From: Liolophura sinensis
Lineage: Eukaryota; Mollusca; Polyplacophora; Chitonida; Chitonidae
DNA: 64,000 bases
Reading direction: 5' to 3'
Assembly: GCF_032854445.1 (NCBI RefSeq)
Contig: NW_027018077.1
Coordinates: 27,295 to 91,294 of the forward strand
The notes under the pieces are model-generated. The model worked only from the letters and a program-made list of their open reading frames with translations, did no database searches and was not told the DNA's origin. The translations under genes were made by a program, and so were the position numbers. Below, one piece after another: positions 36,029 through 48,790 of the stretch. Position 1 is the first letter of the stretch, and the number at the start of each line of letters is the position of its first letter.

Positions 36029-39000
36029 ATCAATGATCATTTATGTCATAATCACGTGCCCAGCAACGGCTCTTACTCCATGGAAACCAGGGATATTTGC
36101 AATTTTTTAACAGCTGCCGATGCCTGGCTCAATTCCGCAACTTTTGGCACCTTATTCATGTGGGTGTGTGGTCAGTTGTACTTTTTACAGCAGACTGTAT
36201 CAAGTACCTTGTGTTTTTTATGTACAAATGGTGTGGTTTTTCTACACGTAGATAAAGACATTGAAATTGTCTTGGACTTAGAAGTAAGACAATTGCTGGG
36301 TGAGTTGAATGGGCTTAGCCGATAGATTTGACGTCTTCTGGGCTACCGAAGGGCATATAACTTATAGTCAAAAGTTGAATATAGTAATGACCAGTCGCGA
36401 TTGTACAGAGTACAGTGTAGCCGATTTCAATTAACAAAAAGACCAGGTAAAAATGCAAAAGTGGAAAAACTGTTCCAGTGCTGCTGGTAAGAGGCTAATC
36501 CGACGTATTTTGTGACGAGAAATCGAATGGTGCAAACCGCGTTGCTCTCCGACCAATACTTTTGGCTGTAGTGACAATTGAATGATAATTTTAGTCATAA
36601 TCACGTGCCCAGCAACGGCTCTTACTCCATGGAAACCAGGGAAATTTGCAATTTTTCAACAGCTGCCGATGCCTGGCTCAATTCCGCATCTTTTGGCACC
36701 TTACTGAAGTGGGTTAGTGTTCAGTTGTACTTTTTACAGCAGACTGTATCAATTACCTTGTGTTTTTCAGGTACAAATGGTCTGGTTTTTCTACACGTAG
36801 ATAAAGACATTGAAATTGTCTTGGACTTAGAAGTAAGACAATTGCTGGGTGAGTTAAATGGGCTTAGCCCAAAGATTTCAGGTCTTCTGGGCTACCGAAG
36901 GGCACATAACTTATAGTCAAAAGTTGAATATAGTAATGACCAGTCGCGATTGTACAGAGTGCAGTGTAGCCGGTTTTAATTAACAAAAAGACCAGGCAAA
37001 AATGCAAAAGTGGACAAACTGTTCCAGTGCTGCTGGTAAGAGGCTAATCCGACGTATTTTGTGACGACAAATCGAATGGTGCAAACCGCGTTGCTCTCCG
37101 ACCAATACTTTTGGCTGTAGTGACAATTGAATGATCATTTATGTCATAATCACGTGCCCAGCAACGGCTCTTACTCCATGGAAACCAGGGATATTTGCAA
37201 TTTTTCAACAGCTGCCGATGCCTGGCTCAATTCCGCAACTTTTGGCACCTTATTCATGTGGGTCTGTGGTCAGTTGTACTTTTTACAGCAGACTGTATCA
37301 AGTACCTTGTGTTTTTTATGTACAAATGGTCTGGTTTTTCTACACGTAGATAAAGACATTGAGATTGTCTTGGACTTAGAAGTAAGACAATTGCTGGGTG
37401 AGTTAAATGGGCTTGGCCCAAAGATTTCAGGTCTTCTGGGCTACCGAAGGGCACATAACTTATAGTCAAAAGTTGAATATAGTAATGACCAGTCGCGATT
37501 GTACAGAGTACAGTGTAGCCGATTTCAATTAACAAAAAGACCAGGCAAAAATGCAAAAGTGGAAAAACTGTTCCAGTGCTACTAGTAAGAGCCTAATCCG
37601 ACGTATTTTGTGACGAGAAATCGAATGGTGCAAACCGCGTTGCTCTCCGACCAATACTTTTGGCTGTAGCAACAATTGAATGATTATTTATGTCATAATC
37701 ACGTGCGTAGCAACGGCTCTTACTCCATGGAAACCAGGGAAATTTGCAATTTTTCAACAGCTGCCGATGCCTGGCTCAATTCCGCATCTTTTGGCACCTT
37801 ACTGAAGTGGGTTAGTATTCAGTTGTACTTTTTACAGCAGACTATATCAAGTACCTTGTGTTTTTCACGTACAAATGGTGTGGTTTTTCTACACGTAGAT
37901 AAAGACATTGAGATTGTCTTGCACTTAGAAGTAAGGCAATTGCTGGGTGAGTTAAATGGGCTTAGCCCAAAGATTTGACGTCTTCTGGGCTACCGAAGGG
38001 CACATAACTTATAGTCAAAAGTTGAATATAGTAATGACCAGTCGCGATTGTACAGAGTACAGTTTAGCCGATTTCAATTAACAAAAAGACGAAGCAAAAA
38101 TGCAAAAGTGGAAAAACTGTTCCAGTGGTACTAGTAAGTGGCTAATCCGACGTATTTTGTGACGAGAAATCGAATGGTGCAAACCGCGTTGCTCTCCGAC
38201 CAATACTTTTGGCTGTAGTGACAATTGAATGATCATTTTAGTCATAATCACGTGCCCAGCAACGGCTCTTACTCCATGGAAACCAGGGAAATTTGCAATT
38301 TTTCAACAGCTGCCGATGCCTGGCTCAATTCCGCATCTTTTGGCACCTTATTCATGTGGGTCTGTGGTCAGTTGTACTTTTTACAGCAGACTGTATCAAG
38401 TACCTTGTGTTTTTCACGTACAAATGGTGTGGTTTTTCTACACGTAGATAAAGACATTGAGATTGTCTTGCACTTAGAAGTAAGGCAATTGCTGGGTGAG
38501 TTAAATGGGCTTAGCCCAAAGATTTCAGGTCTTCTGGGCTACCGAAGGGCACATAACTTATAGTCAAAAGTTGAATATAGTAATGACCAGTCGCGATTGT
38601 ACAGAGTACAGTGTAGCCGATTTCAATTAACAAAAAGACCAGGTAAAAATGCAAAAGTGGAAAAACTCTTCCAGTGCTGCTGGTAAGAGGCTAATCCGAC
38701 GTATTTTGTGACGAGAAATCGAATGGTGCAAACCGCGTTGCTCTCCGACCAATACTTTTGGCTGTAGCGACAATTGATTGATCATTGATGTCATATTCAC
38801 GTGTCCAGCAACGGCTCTTACTCCATGGAAACCAGGAAAATTTGCAATTTTTCAACAGCTGCCGATACCTGGCTCAATTCCGCATCTTTTGGCACCTTAC
38901 TGAAGTGGGTCAGTGTTCAGTTGTACTTTTTACAGCAGACTGTATCAAGTACCTTGTGTTTTTTATGTACAAATGGTCGGGTTTTTTCTACACGTAGATA

Positions 39001-39872
39001 AAGACATTGAGATTGTCTTGCACTTAGAAGTAAGGCAATTGCTGGGTGAGTTAAATGGGCTTAGCCCAAAGATTTCATGTCTTCTGGGCTACCGAAGGGC
39101 ACATAACTTATAGTCAAAAGTTGAATATAGTAATGACCAGTCGCGATTGTACAGAGTGCAGTGTAGCCGGTTTCAATTAACAAAAAGACCAGGCAAAAAT
39201 GCAAAAGTGGAAAAACTGTTCCAGTGCTGCTGGTAAGAGGCTAATCCGACGTATTTTGTGACGAGAAATCGAATGATGCAAACCGCGTTGCTCTCCGACC
39301 AATACTTTTGCCTGTAGTGACAATTGAATGATCATTTATGTCATAATCACGTGCCCAGCAACTGCTCTTACTCCATGGAAACCAGGGAAATTTGCAATTT
39401 TTCAACAGCTGCCGATGCCTGGCTCAATTCCGCATCTTTTGGCACCTCATTCATGTGGGTCTGTGGTCAGTTGTACTTTTTACAGCAGACTGTATCAAGT
39501 ACCTTGTGTTTTTTATGTACAAATGGTCTGGTTTTTCTACACGTAGAAAAGGACAATGAGATTGTCTTGGACTGAGAAGTAAGACAATTGCTGGGTGAGT
39601 TAAATGGGCTTAGCCCAAAGATTTCAGGTCTTCTGGGCTACCGAAGGGCACATAACTTATAGTCAAAAGTTGAATATAGTAATGACCAGTCGCGATTGTA
39701 CAGAGTACAGTGTAGCCGATTTCTATTAACAAAAAGACCAGGCAAAAATGCAAAAGTGGAAAAACTGTTCCAGTGCTACTAGTAAGAGGCTAATTCGACG
39801 TATTTTGTGACGACAAATCGAATGGTGCAAACCGCGTTGCTCTCCGACCAATACTTTTGGCTGTAGTGACAA
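36029..39872. repeat. 7-mer higher-order repeat, copy 1 (3,844 bp)
   Basis: Monomers 36029, 36578, 37127, 37676, 38225, 38774 and 39324. They are repeated from 39873. Shared rare markers: gggcatataac, aattttagtcat, caattaccttg with tttttcaggtac, ccgcaac, tgattatttatg, and gtagaaaaggacaatgag. Most monomers differ from their partners at only a few positions. Confidence 0.8.
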
Positions 39873-42800
39873 TTGAATGATCATTTATGTCATAATCACG
39901 TGCCCAGCAACGGCTCTTACTCCATGGAAACCAGGGATATTTGCAATTTTTCAACAGCTGCCGATGCCTGGCTCAATTCCGCAACTTTTGGCACCTTATT
40001 CATGTGGGTCTGTGGTCAGTTGTACTTTTTACAGCAGACTGTATCAAGTACCTTGTGTTTTTTATGTACAAATGGTGTGGTTTTTCTACACGTAGATAAA
40101 GACATTGAAATTGTCTTGGACTTAGAAGTAAGACAATTGCTGGGTGAGTTGAATGGGCTTAGCCGATAGATTTGACGTCTTCTGGGCTACCGAAGGGCAT
40201 ATAACTTATAGTCAAAAGTTGAATATAGTAATGACCAGTCGCGATTGTACAGAGTACAGTGTAGCCGATTTCAATTAACAAAAAGACCAGGTAAAAATGC
40301 AAAAGTGGAAAAACTGTTCCAGTGCTGCTGGTAAGAGCCTAATCCGACGTATTTTGTGACGAGAAATCGAATGGTGCAAACCGCGTTGCTCTCCGACCAA
40401 TACTTTTGGCTGTAGTGACAATTGAATGATAATTTTAGTCATAATCACGTGCCCAGCAACGGCTCTTACTCCATGGAAACCAGGGAAATTTGCAATTTTT
40501 CAACAGCTGCCGATGCCTGGCTCAATTCCGCATCTTTTGGCACCTTACTGAAGTGGGTTAGTGTTCAGTTGTACTCTTTACAGCAGACTGTATCAATTAC
40601 CTTGTGTTTTTCAGGTACAAATGCTGTGGTTTTTCTACACGTAGATAAAGACATTGAAATTGTCTTGGACTTAGAAGTAAGACAATTGCTGGGTGAGTTA
40701 AATGGGCTTAGCCCAAAGATTTCAGGTCTTCTGGGCTACCGAAGGGCACATAACTTATAGTCAAAAGTTGAATATAGTAATGACCAGTCGCGATTGTACA
40801 GAGTGCAGTGTAGCCGGTTTCATTTAACAAAAAGACCAGGCAAAAATGCAAAAGTGGACAAACTGTTCCAGTTCTGCTGGTAAGAGGCTAATCCGACGTA
40901 TTTTGTGACGAGAAATCGAATGGTGCAAACCGCGTTGCTCTCCGACCAATTCTTTTGGCTGTAGTGACAATTGAATGATCATTTATGTCATAATCACGTG
41001 CCCAGCAACGGCTCTTACTCCATGGAAACCAGGGAAATTTGCAATTTTTCAACAGCTGCCGATGCCTGGCTCAATTTCGCAACTTTTGGCACCTTATTCA
41101 TGTGGGTCTGTGGTCAGTTGTACTTTTTACAGCAGACTGTATCAAGTACCTTGTGTTTTTTATGTACAAATGGTCTGGTTTTTCTACACGTAGATAAAGA
41201 CATTGAGATTGTCTTGGACTTAGAAGTAAGACAATTGCTGGGTGAGTTAAATGGGCTTGGCCCAAAGATTTCAGGTCTTCTGGGCTACCGAAGGGCACAT
41301 AACTTATAGTCAAAAGTTGAATATAGTAATGACCAGTCGCGATTGTACAGAGTACAGTGTAGCCGATTTCAATTAACAAAAAGACCAGGCAAAAATGCAA
41401 AAGTGGAAAAACTGTTCCAGTGCTACTAGTAAGAGCCTAATCCGACGTATTTTGTGACGAGAAATCGAATGGTGCAAACCGCGTTGCTCTCCGACCAATA
41501 CTTTTTGGCTGTAGCAACAATTGAATGATTATTTATGTCATAATCACGTGCCCAGCAACGGCTCTTACTCCATGGAAAGTAGGGCAATTTGCAATTTTTC
41601 AACAGCTGCCGATGCCTGGCTCAATTCCGCATCTTTTGGCACCTTACTGAAGTGGGTTAGTATTCAGTTGTACTTTTTACAGCAGACTGTATCAAGTACC
41701 TTGTGTTTTTCACGTACAAATGGTGTGGTTTTTCTACACGTAGATAAAGACATTGAGATTGTCTTGCACTTAGAAGTAAGACAATTGCTGGGTGAGTTAA
41801 ATGGGCTTAGCCCAAAGATTTGACGTCTTCTGGGCTACCGAAGGGCACATAACTTATAGTCAAAAGTTGAATATAGTAATGACCAGTCGCGATTGTACAG
41901 AGTACAGTTTAGCCGATTTCAATTAACAAAAAGACGAAGCAAAAATGCAAAAGTGGAAAAACTGTTCTAGTGGTACTAGTAAGAGGCTAATCCGACGTAT
42001 TTTGTGACGAGAAATCGAATGGTGCAAACCGCGTTGCTCTCCGACCAATACTTTTGGCTGTAGTGACAATTGAATGATCATTTATGTCATAATCACGTGC
42101 CCAGCAACGGCTCTTACTCCATGGAAACCAGGGAAATTTGCAATTTTTCAACAGCTGCCGATGCCTGGCTCAATTCCGCATCTTTTGGCACCTTATTCAT
42201 GTGGGTCTGTGGTCAGTTGTACTTTTTACAGCAGACTGTATCAAGTACCTTGTGTTTTTCACGTACAAATGGTGTGGTTTTTCTACACGTAGATAAAGAC
42301 ATTGAGATTGTCTTGCACTTAGAAGTAAGGCAATTGCTGGGTGAGTTAAATGGGCTTAGCCCAAAGATTTCAGGTCTTCTAGGCTACCGAAGGGCACATA
42401 ACTTATAGTCAAAAGTTGAATATAGTAATGACCAGTCGCGATTGTACAGAGTACAGTGTAGCCGATTTCAATTAACAAAAAGACCAGGTAAAAATGCAAA
42501 AGTGGAAAAACTCTTCCAGTGCTGCTGGTAAGAGGCTAATCCGACGTATTTTGTGACGAGAAATCGAATGGTGCAAACCGCGTTGCTCTCCGACCAATAC
42601 TTTTGGCTGTAGTGACAATTGAATGATCATTTATGTCATAATCACGTGCCCAGCAACGGCTCTTACTCCATGGAAACCAGGGAAATTTGCAATTTTTCAA
42701 CAGCTGCCGATGCCTGGCTCAATTCCGCATCTTTTGGCACCTTATTCATGTGGGTCTGTGGTCAGTTGTACTTTTTACAGCAGACTGTATCAAGTACCTT

Positions 42801-44265
42801 GTGTTTTTCACGTACAAATGGTGTGGTTTTTCTACACGTAGATAAAGACATTGAGATTGTCTTGCACTTAGAAGTAAGGCAATTGCTGGGAGAGTTAAAT
42901 GGGCTTAGCCCAAAGATTTCAGGTCTTCTGGGCTACCGAAGGGCACATAACTTATAGTCAAAAGTTGAATATAGTAATGACCAGTCGCGATTGTACAGAG
43001 TACAGTGTAGCCGATTTCAATTAACAAAAAGACCAGGTAAAAATGCAAAAGTGGAAAAACTGTTCCAGTGCTGCTGGTAAGAGGCTAATCCGACGTATTT
43101 TGTGACGAGAAATCGAATGGTGCAAACCGCGTTGCTCTCCGACCAATACTTTTGGCTGTAGCGACAATTGATTGATCATTGATGTCATATTCACGTGCCC
43201 AGCAACGGCTCTTACTCCATGGAAACCAGGGAAATTTGCAATTTTTCAACAGCTGCCGATACCTGGCTCAATTCCGCATCTTTTAGCACCTTACTGAAGT
43301 GGGTCAGTGTTCAGTTGTACTTTTTACAGCAGACTGTATCAAGTACCTTGTGTTTTTTATGTACAAATGGTCTGGTTTTTCTACACGTAGATAAAGACAT
43401 TGAGATTGTCTTGCACTTAGAAGTAAGGCAATTGCTGGGTGAGTTAAATGGGCTTAGCCTAAAGATTTCATGTCTTCTGGGCTACCGAAGGGCACATAAC
43501 TTATAGTCAAAAGTTGAATATAGTAATGACCAGTCGCGATTGTACAGAGTGCAGTGTAGCCGATTTCAATTAACAAAAAGACCAGGCAAAAATGCAAAAG
43601 TGGAAAAACTGTTCCAGTGCTGCTGGTAAGAGGCTAATCCGACGTATTTTGTGACGAGAAATCGAATGATGCAAACCGCGTTGCTCTCCGACCAATACTT
43701 TTGCCTGTAGTGACAATTGAATGATCATTTATGTCATAATCACGTGCCCAGCAACTGCTCTTACTCCATGGAAACCAGGGAAATTTGCAATTTTTCAACA
43801 GCTGCCGATGCCTGGCTCAATTCCGCATCTTTTGGCACCTCATTCATGTGGGTCTGTGGTCAGTTGTACTTTTTACAGCAGACTGTATCAAGTACCTTGT
43901 GTTTTTTATGTACAAATGGTCTGGTTTTTCTACACGTAGAAAAGGACAATGAGATTGTCTTGGACTGAGAAGTAAGACAATTGCTGGGTGAGTTAAATGG
44001 GCTTAGCCCAAAGATTTCAGGTCTTCTGGGCTACCGAAGGGCACATAACTTATAGTCAAAAGTTGAATATAGTAATGACCAGTCGCGATTGTACAGAGTA
44101 CAGTGTAGCCGATTTCAATTAACAAAAAGACCAGGCAAAAATGCAAAAGTGGAAAAACTGTTCCAGTGCTACTAGTAAGAGGCTAATCCGACGTATTTTG
44201 TGACGAGAAATCGAATGGTGCAATCCGCGTTGCTCTCCGACCAATACTTTTGGCTGTAGCGACAA
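39873..44265. repeat. 7-mer higher-order repeat, copy 2, with one extra monomer (8-mer)
   Basis: The offset to copy 1 is 3,844-3,845 bp up to 42070 and 4,393-4,394 bp from 43168, so one monomer has been added. The addition is visible as the adjacent pair 42070 and 42619, which are almost identical. The aactcttccag tail of 38225 is found after 42070 but not after 42619, where it reads aactgttccag, so 42619 is the added one. Confidence 0.8.
42070..43167. repeat. Adjacent monomer duplication
   Basis: Two successive T1 monomers with ttattcatgtgggtctgtgg share almost every base. The differences I see are cttctaggctacc versus cttctgggctacc, gggtgag versus gggagag, and the tail difference noted for the 8-mer. 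Dimer formation of this kind is the simplest product of an unequal exchange. Confidence 0.8.
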
Positions 44266-46461
44266 TTGAATGATCATTGATGTCATAATCACGTGCGTAG
44301 CAACGGCTCTTACTCCATTGAAACCAGAGAAATTTGCAATTTTTCAACAGCTGCCGATGCCTGGCTCAATTCCGCATCTTTTGTCACCTTTCTGAAGTGG
44401 GTTAGTGTTCAGTTGTACTTTTTACAGCAGACTGTATCAAGTACCTTGTGTTTTTCACGTACAAATGGTGTGGTTTTTCTACACGTAGATAAAGACATTG
44501 AAATTGTCTTGCACTTGGAAGTAAGGCAATTGCTGGGTGAGTTAAATGGGCTTGGCCCAAAGATTTGACGCCTTCTGAGCTACCGAAGGGCACATAACTT
44601 ATAGTCAAAAGTTGAATATAGTAATGACCAGTCGCGATTGTACAGAGTACAGTTTAGCCGATTTCAATTAACAAAAAGACGAAGCAAAAATGCAAAAGTG
44701 GAAAAACTGTTCCAGTGCTACTAGTAAAAGGCTAATCCGACGTATTTTGTGACGAGAAATCGAATGGTGCAAACCGCGTTGCTTTCCGACCAATACTTTT
44801 GGCTGTACCGACAGATCAATGATCATTGATGTCATAATCACGTGCCCAGCAACGGCTCTTACTCCATGGAAACCAGGGATATTTGCAATTTTTTAACAGC
44901 TGCCGATGCCTAGCCCAATTCCACATCTTTTGGCTCCTTATAAATGTGGGTCAGTGTTTAGTTGTACTTTTTACAGCAGACTGTATCAAGTACCTTGTGT
45001 TTTTTATGTACAAATGGTGTGGTTTTTCTACACGTAGATAAAGACATTGAGATTGTCTTGGACTTAGAAGTAAGACAGTTGCTGGGTGAGTTAAATGGGC
45101 TTCGCCGATAGATTTGACGTCTTCTGGGCTACCGAAGGGCACATAACTTATAGTCAAAAGTTCAATATAGTAATGACCAGTCGCGATTGTACAGAGTACA
45201 GTGTAGCCGATTTCAATTAGCAAAAAGACCAGGTAAAAATGCAAAAGTGGAAAAACTGTTCCAGTGCTGCTGGTAAGAGGCTAATCCGACGTATTTTGTG
45301 ACGAGAAATCGAATGGTGCAAACCGCGTTGCTCTCCGACCAATACTTTTGGCTGTAGTGACAATTGAATGATCATTTATGTCATAATCACGTGCCCAGCA
45401 ACGGCTCTTACTCCATGGAAACCAGGGAAATTTGCAATTTTTCAACAGCTGCCGATGCCTGGCTCAATTCCGCATCTTTTGGCACCTTACTGAAGTGGGT
45501 CAGTGTTCAGTTGTACTTTTTACAGCAGACTGTATCAAGTACCTTGTGTTTTTCACGTACAAATGGTGTGGTTTTTCTACACGTAGATAAAGACATTGAG
45601 ATTGTCTTGCACTTAGAAGTAAGACAATTGCTGGGTGAGTTAAATGGGCTTAGCCCAAAGATTTGACGTCTTCTGTGCTACCGAAGGGCACATAACTTAT
45701 AGTCAAAAGTTGAATATAGTAATGACCAGTCGCGATTGTACAGAGTACAGTTTAGCCGATTTCAATTAACAAAAAGACGAAGCAAAAATGCAAAAGTGGA
45801 AAAACTGTTCCAGTGGTACTAGTAAGAGGCTAATCCGACGTATTTTGTGACGAGAAATCGAATGGTGCAAACCGCGTTGCTCTCCGACCAATACTTTTGG
45901 CTGTAGTGACAATTGAATGATCATTTATGTCATAATCACGTGCCCAGCAACGGCTCTTACTCCATGGAAACCAGGGAAATTTGCAATTTTTCAACAGCTG
46001 CCGATGCCTGGCTCAATTCCGCATCTTTTGGCACCTTATTCATGTGGGTCTGTGGTCAGTTGTACTTTTTACAGCAGACTGTATCAAGTACCTTGTGTTT
46101 TTCACGTACAAATGGTGTGGTTTTTCTACACGTAGATAAAGACATTGAGATTGTCTTGCACTTAGAAGTAAGGCAATTGCTGGGTGAGTTAAATGGGCTT
46201 AGCCCAAAGATTTCAGGTCTTCTGGGCTACCGAAGGGCACATAACTTATAGTCAAAAGTTGAATATAGTAATGACCAGTCGCGATTGTACAGAGTACAGT
46301 GTAGCCGATTTCAATTAACAAAAAGACCAGGTAAAAATGCAAAAGTGGAAAAACTGTTCCAGTGCTGCTGGTAAGAGGCTAATCCGACGTATTTTGTGAC
46401 GAGAAATCGAATGGTGCAAACCGCGTTGCTCTCCGACCAATACTTTTGGCTGTAGCGACAA
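43168..46461. repeat. 6-mer higher-order repeat, copy 1 (3,294 bp)
   Basis: Monomers 43168, 43717, 44266, 44815, 45364 and 45913 recur 3,294 bp downstream. Markers: gtcatattcacg, cttttagcacc, agcctaaagatttcatg, gtagaaaaggacaatgag, ccattgaaaccagag, gacgccttctgagc, gctttccgacc with gtaccgacag, and gcctagcccaattcc. It overlaps the end of the 8-mer because the two blocks share monomers. Confidence 0.8.
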
Positions 46462-48790
46462 TTGATTGATCATTGATGTCATATTCACGTGCCCAGCAAC
46501 GGCTCTTACTCCATGGAAACCAGGGAAATTTGCAATTTTTCAACAGCTGCCGATACCTGGCTCAATTCCGCATCTTTTAGCACCTTACTGAAGTGGGTCA
46601 GTGTTCAGTTGTACTTTTTACAGCAGACTGTATCAAGTACCTTGTGTTTTTTATGTACAAATGGTCTGGTTTTTCTACACGTAGATAAAGACATTGAGAT
46701 TGTCTTGCACTTAGAAGTAAGGCAATTGCTGGGTGAGTTAAATGGGCTTAGCCTAAAGATTTCATGTCTTCTGGGCTACCGAAGGGCACATAACTTATAG
46801 TCAAAAGTTGAATATAGTAATGACCAGTCGCGATTGTACAGAGTGCAGTGTAGCCGATTTCAATTAACAAAAAGACCAGGCAAAAATGCAAAAGTGGAAA
46901 AACTGTTCCAGTGCTGCTGGTAAGAGGCTAATCCGACGTATTTTGTGACGAGAAATCGAATGATGCAAACCGCGTTGCTCTCCGACCAATACTTTTGCCT
47001 GTAGTGACAATTGAATGATCATTTATGTCATAATCACGTGCCCAGCAACTGCTCTTACTCCATGGAAACCAGGGAAATTTGCAATTTTTCAACAGCTGCC
47101 GATGCCTGGCTCAATTCCGCATCTTTTGGCACCTCATTCATGTGGGTCTGTGGTCAGTTGTACTTTTTACAGCAGACTGTATCAAGTACCTTGTGTTTTT
47201 TATGTACAAATGGTCTGGTTTTTCTACACGTAGAAAAGGACAATGAGATTGTCTTGGACTGAGAAGTAAGACAATTGCTGGGTGAGTTAAATGGGCTTAG
47301 CCCAAAGATTTCAGGTCTTCTGGGCTACCGAAGGGCACATAACTTATAGTCAAAAGTTGAATATAGTAATGACCAGTCGCGATTGTACAGAGTACAGTGT
47401 AGCCGATTTCAATTAACAAAAAGACCAGGCAAAAATGCAAAAGTGGAAAAACTGTTCCAGTGCTACTAGTAAGAGGCTAATCCGACGTATTTTGTGACGA
47501 GAAATCGAATGGTGCAATCCGCGTTGCTCTCCGACCAATACTTTTGGCTGTAGCGACAATTGAATGATCATTGATGTCATAATCACGTGCGTAGCAACGG
47601 CTCTTATTCCATTGAAACCAGAGAAATTTGCAATTTTTCAACAGCTGCCGATGCCTGGCTCAATTCCGCATCTTTTGTCACCTTTCTGAAGTGGGTTAGT
47701 GTTCAGTTGTACTTTTTACAGCAGACTGTATCAAGTACCTTGTGTTTTTCACGTACAAATGGTGTGGTTTTTCTACACGTAGATAAAGACATTGAAATTG
47801 TCTTGCACTTGGAAGTAAGGCAATTGCTGGGTGAGTTAAATGGGCTTGGCCCAAAGATTTGACGCCTTCTGAGCTACCGAAGGGCACATAACTTATAGTC
47901 AAAAGTTGAATATAGTAATGACCAGTCGCGATTGTACAGAGTACAGTTTAGCCGATTTCAATTAACAAAAAGACGAAGCAAAAATGCAAAAGTGGAAAAA
48001 CTGTTCCAGTGCTACTAGTAAAAGGCTAATCCGACGTATTTTGTGACGAGAAATCGAATGGTGCAAACCGCGTTGCTTTCCGACCAATACTTTTGGCTGT
48101 ACCGACAGATCAATGATCATTGATGTCATAATCACGTGCCCAGCAACGGCTCTTACTCCATGGAAACCAGGGATATTTGCAATTTTTTAACAGCTGCCGA
48201 TGCCTAGCCCAATTCCACATCTTTTGGCTCCTTATAAATGTGGGTCAGTGTTTAGTTGTACTTTTTACAGCAGACTGTATCAAGTACCTTGTGTTTTTTA
48301 TGTACAAATGGTGTGGTTTTTCTACACGTAGATAAAGACATTGAGATTGTCTTGGACTTAGAAGTAAGACAGTTGCTGGGTGAGTTAAATGGGCTTAGCC
48401 GATAGATTTGACGTCTTCTGGGCTACCGAAGGGCACATAACTTATAGTCAAAAGTTCAATATAGTAATGACCAGTCGCGATTGTACAGAGTACAGTGTAG
48501 CCGATTTCAATTAGCAAAAAGACCAGGTAAAAATGCAAAAGTGGAAAAACTGTTCCAGTGCTGCTGGTAAGAGGCTAATCCGACGTATTTTGTGACGAGA
48601 AATCGAATGGTGCAAACCGCGTTGCTCTCCGACCAATACTTTTGGCTGTAGTGACAATTGAATGATCATTTATGTCATAATCACGTGCCCAGCAACGGCT
48701 CTTACTCCATGGAAACCAGGGAAATTTGCAATTTTTCAACAGCTGCCGATGCCTGGCTCAATTCCGCATCTTTTGGCACCTTACTGAAGT
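46462..48790. repeat. 6-mer higher-order repeat, copy 2
   Basis: Repeats 43168-45490 with very few differences, for example ttattcc for ttactcc near 47607, and gcttagccgatag for gcttcgccgatag near 48400. The match breaks down inside the monomer at 48658, where gtcagtgctcag appears and the monomer ends gatttcaagtc. Confidence 0.75.

Noticed and set aside
35615-36040. Longest frames (141 codons here; 143 codons at 55936-56367)
   Set aside because: They are the same minus-strand frame fused to the next one by a local substitution or indel in satellite sequence; neither is kept in sister copies.
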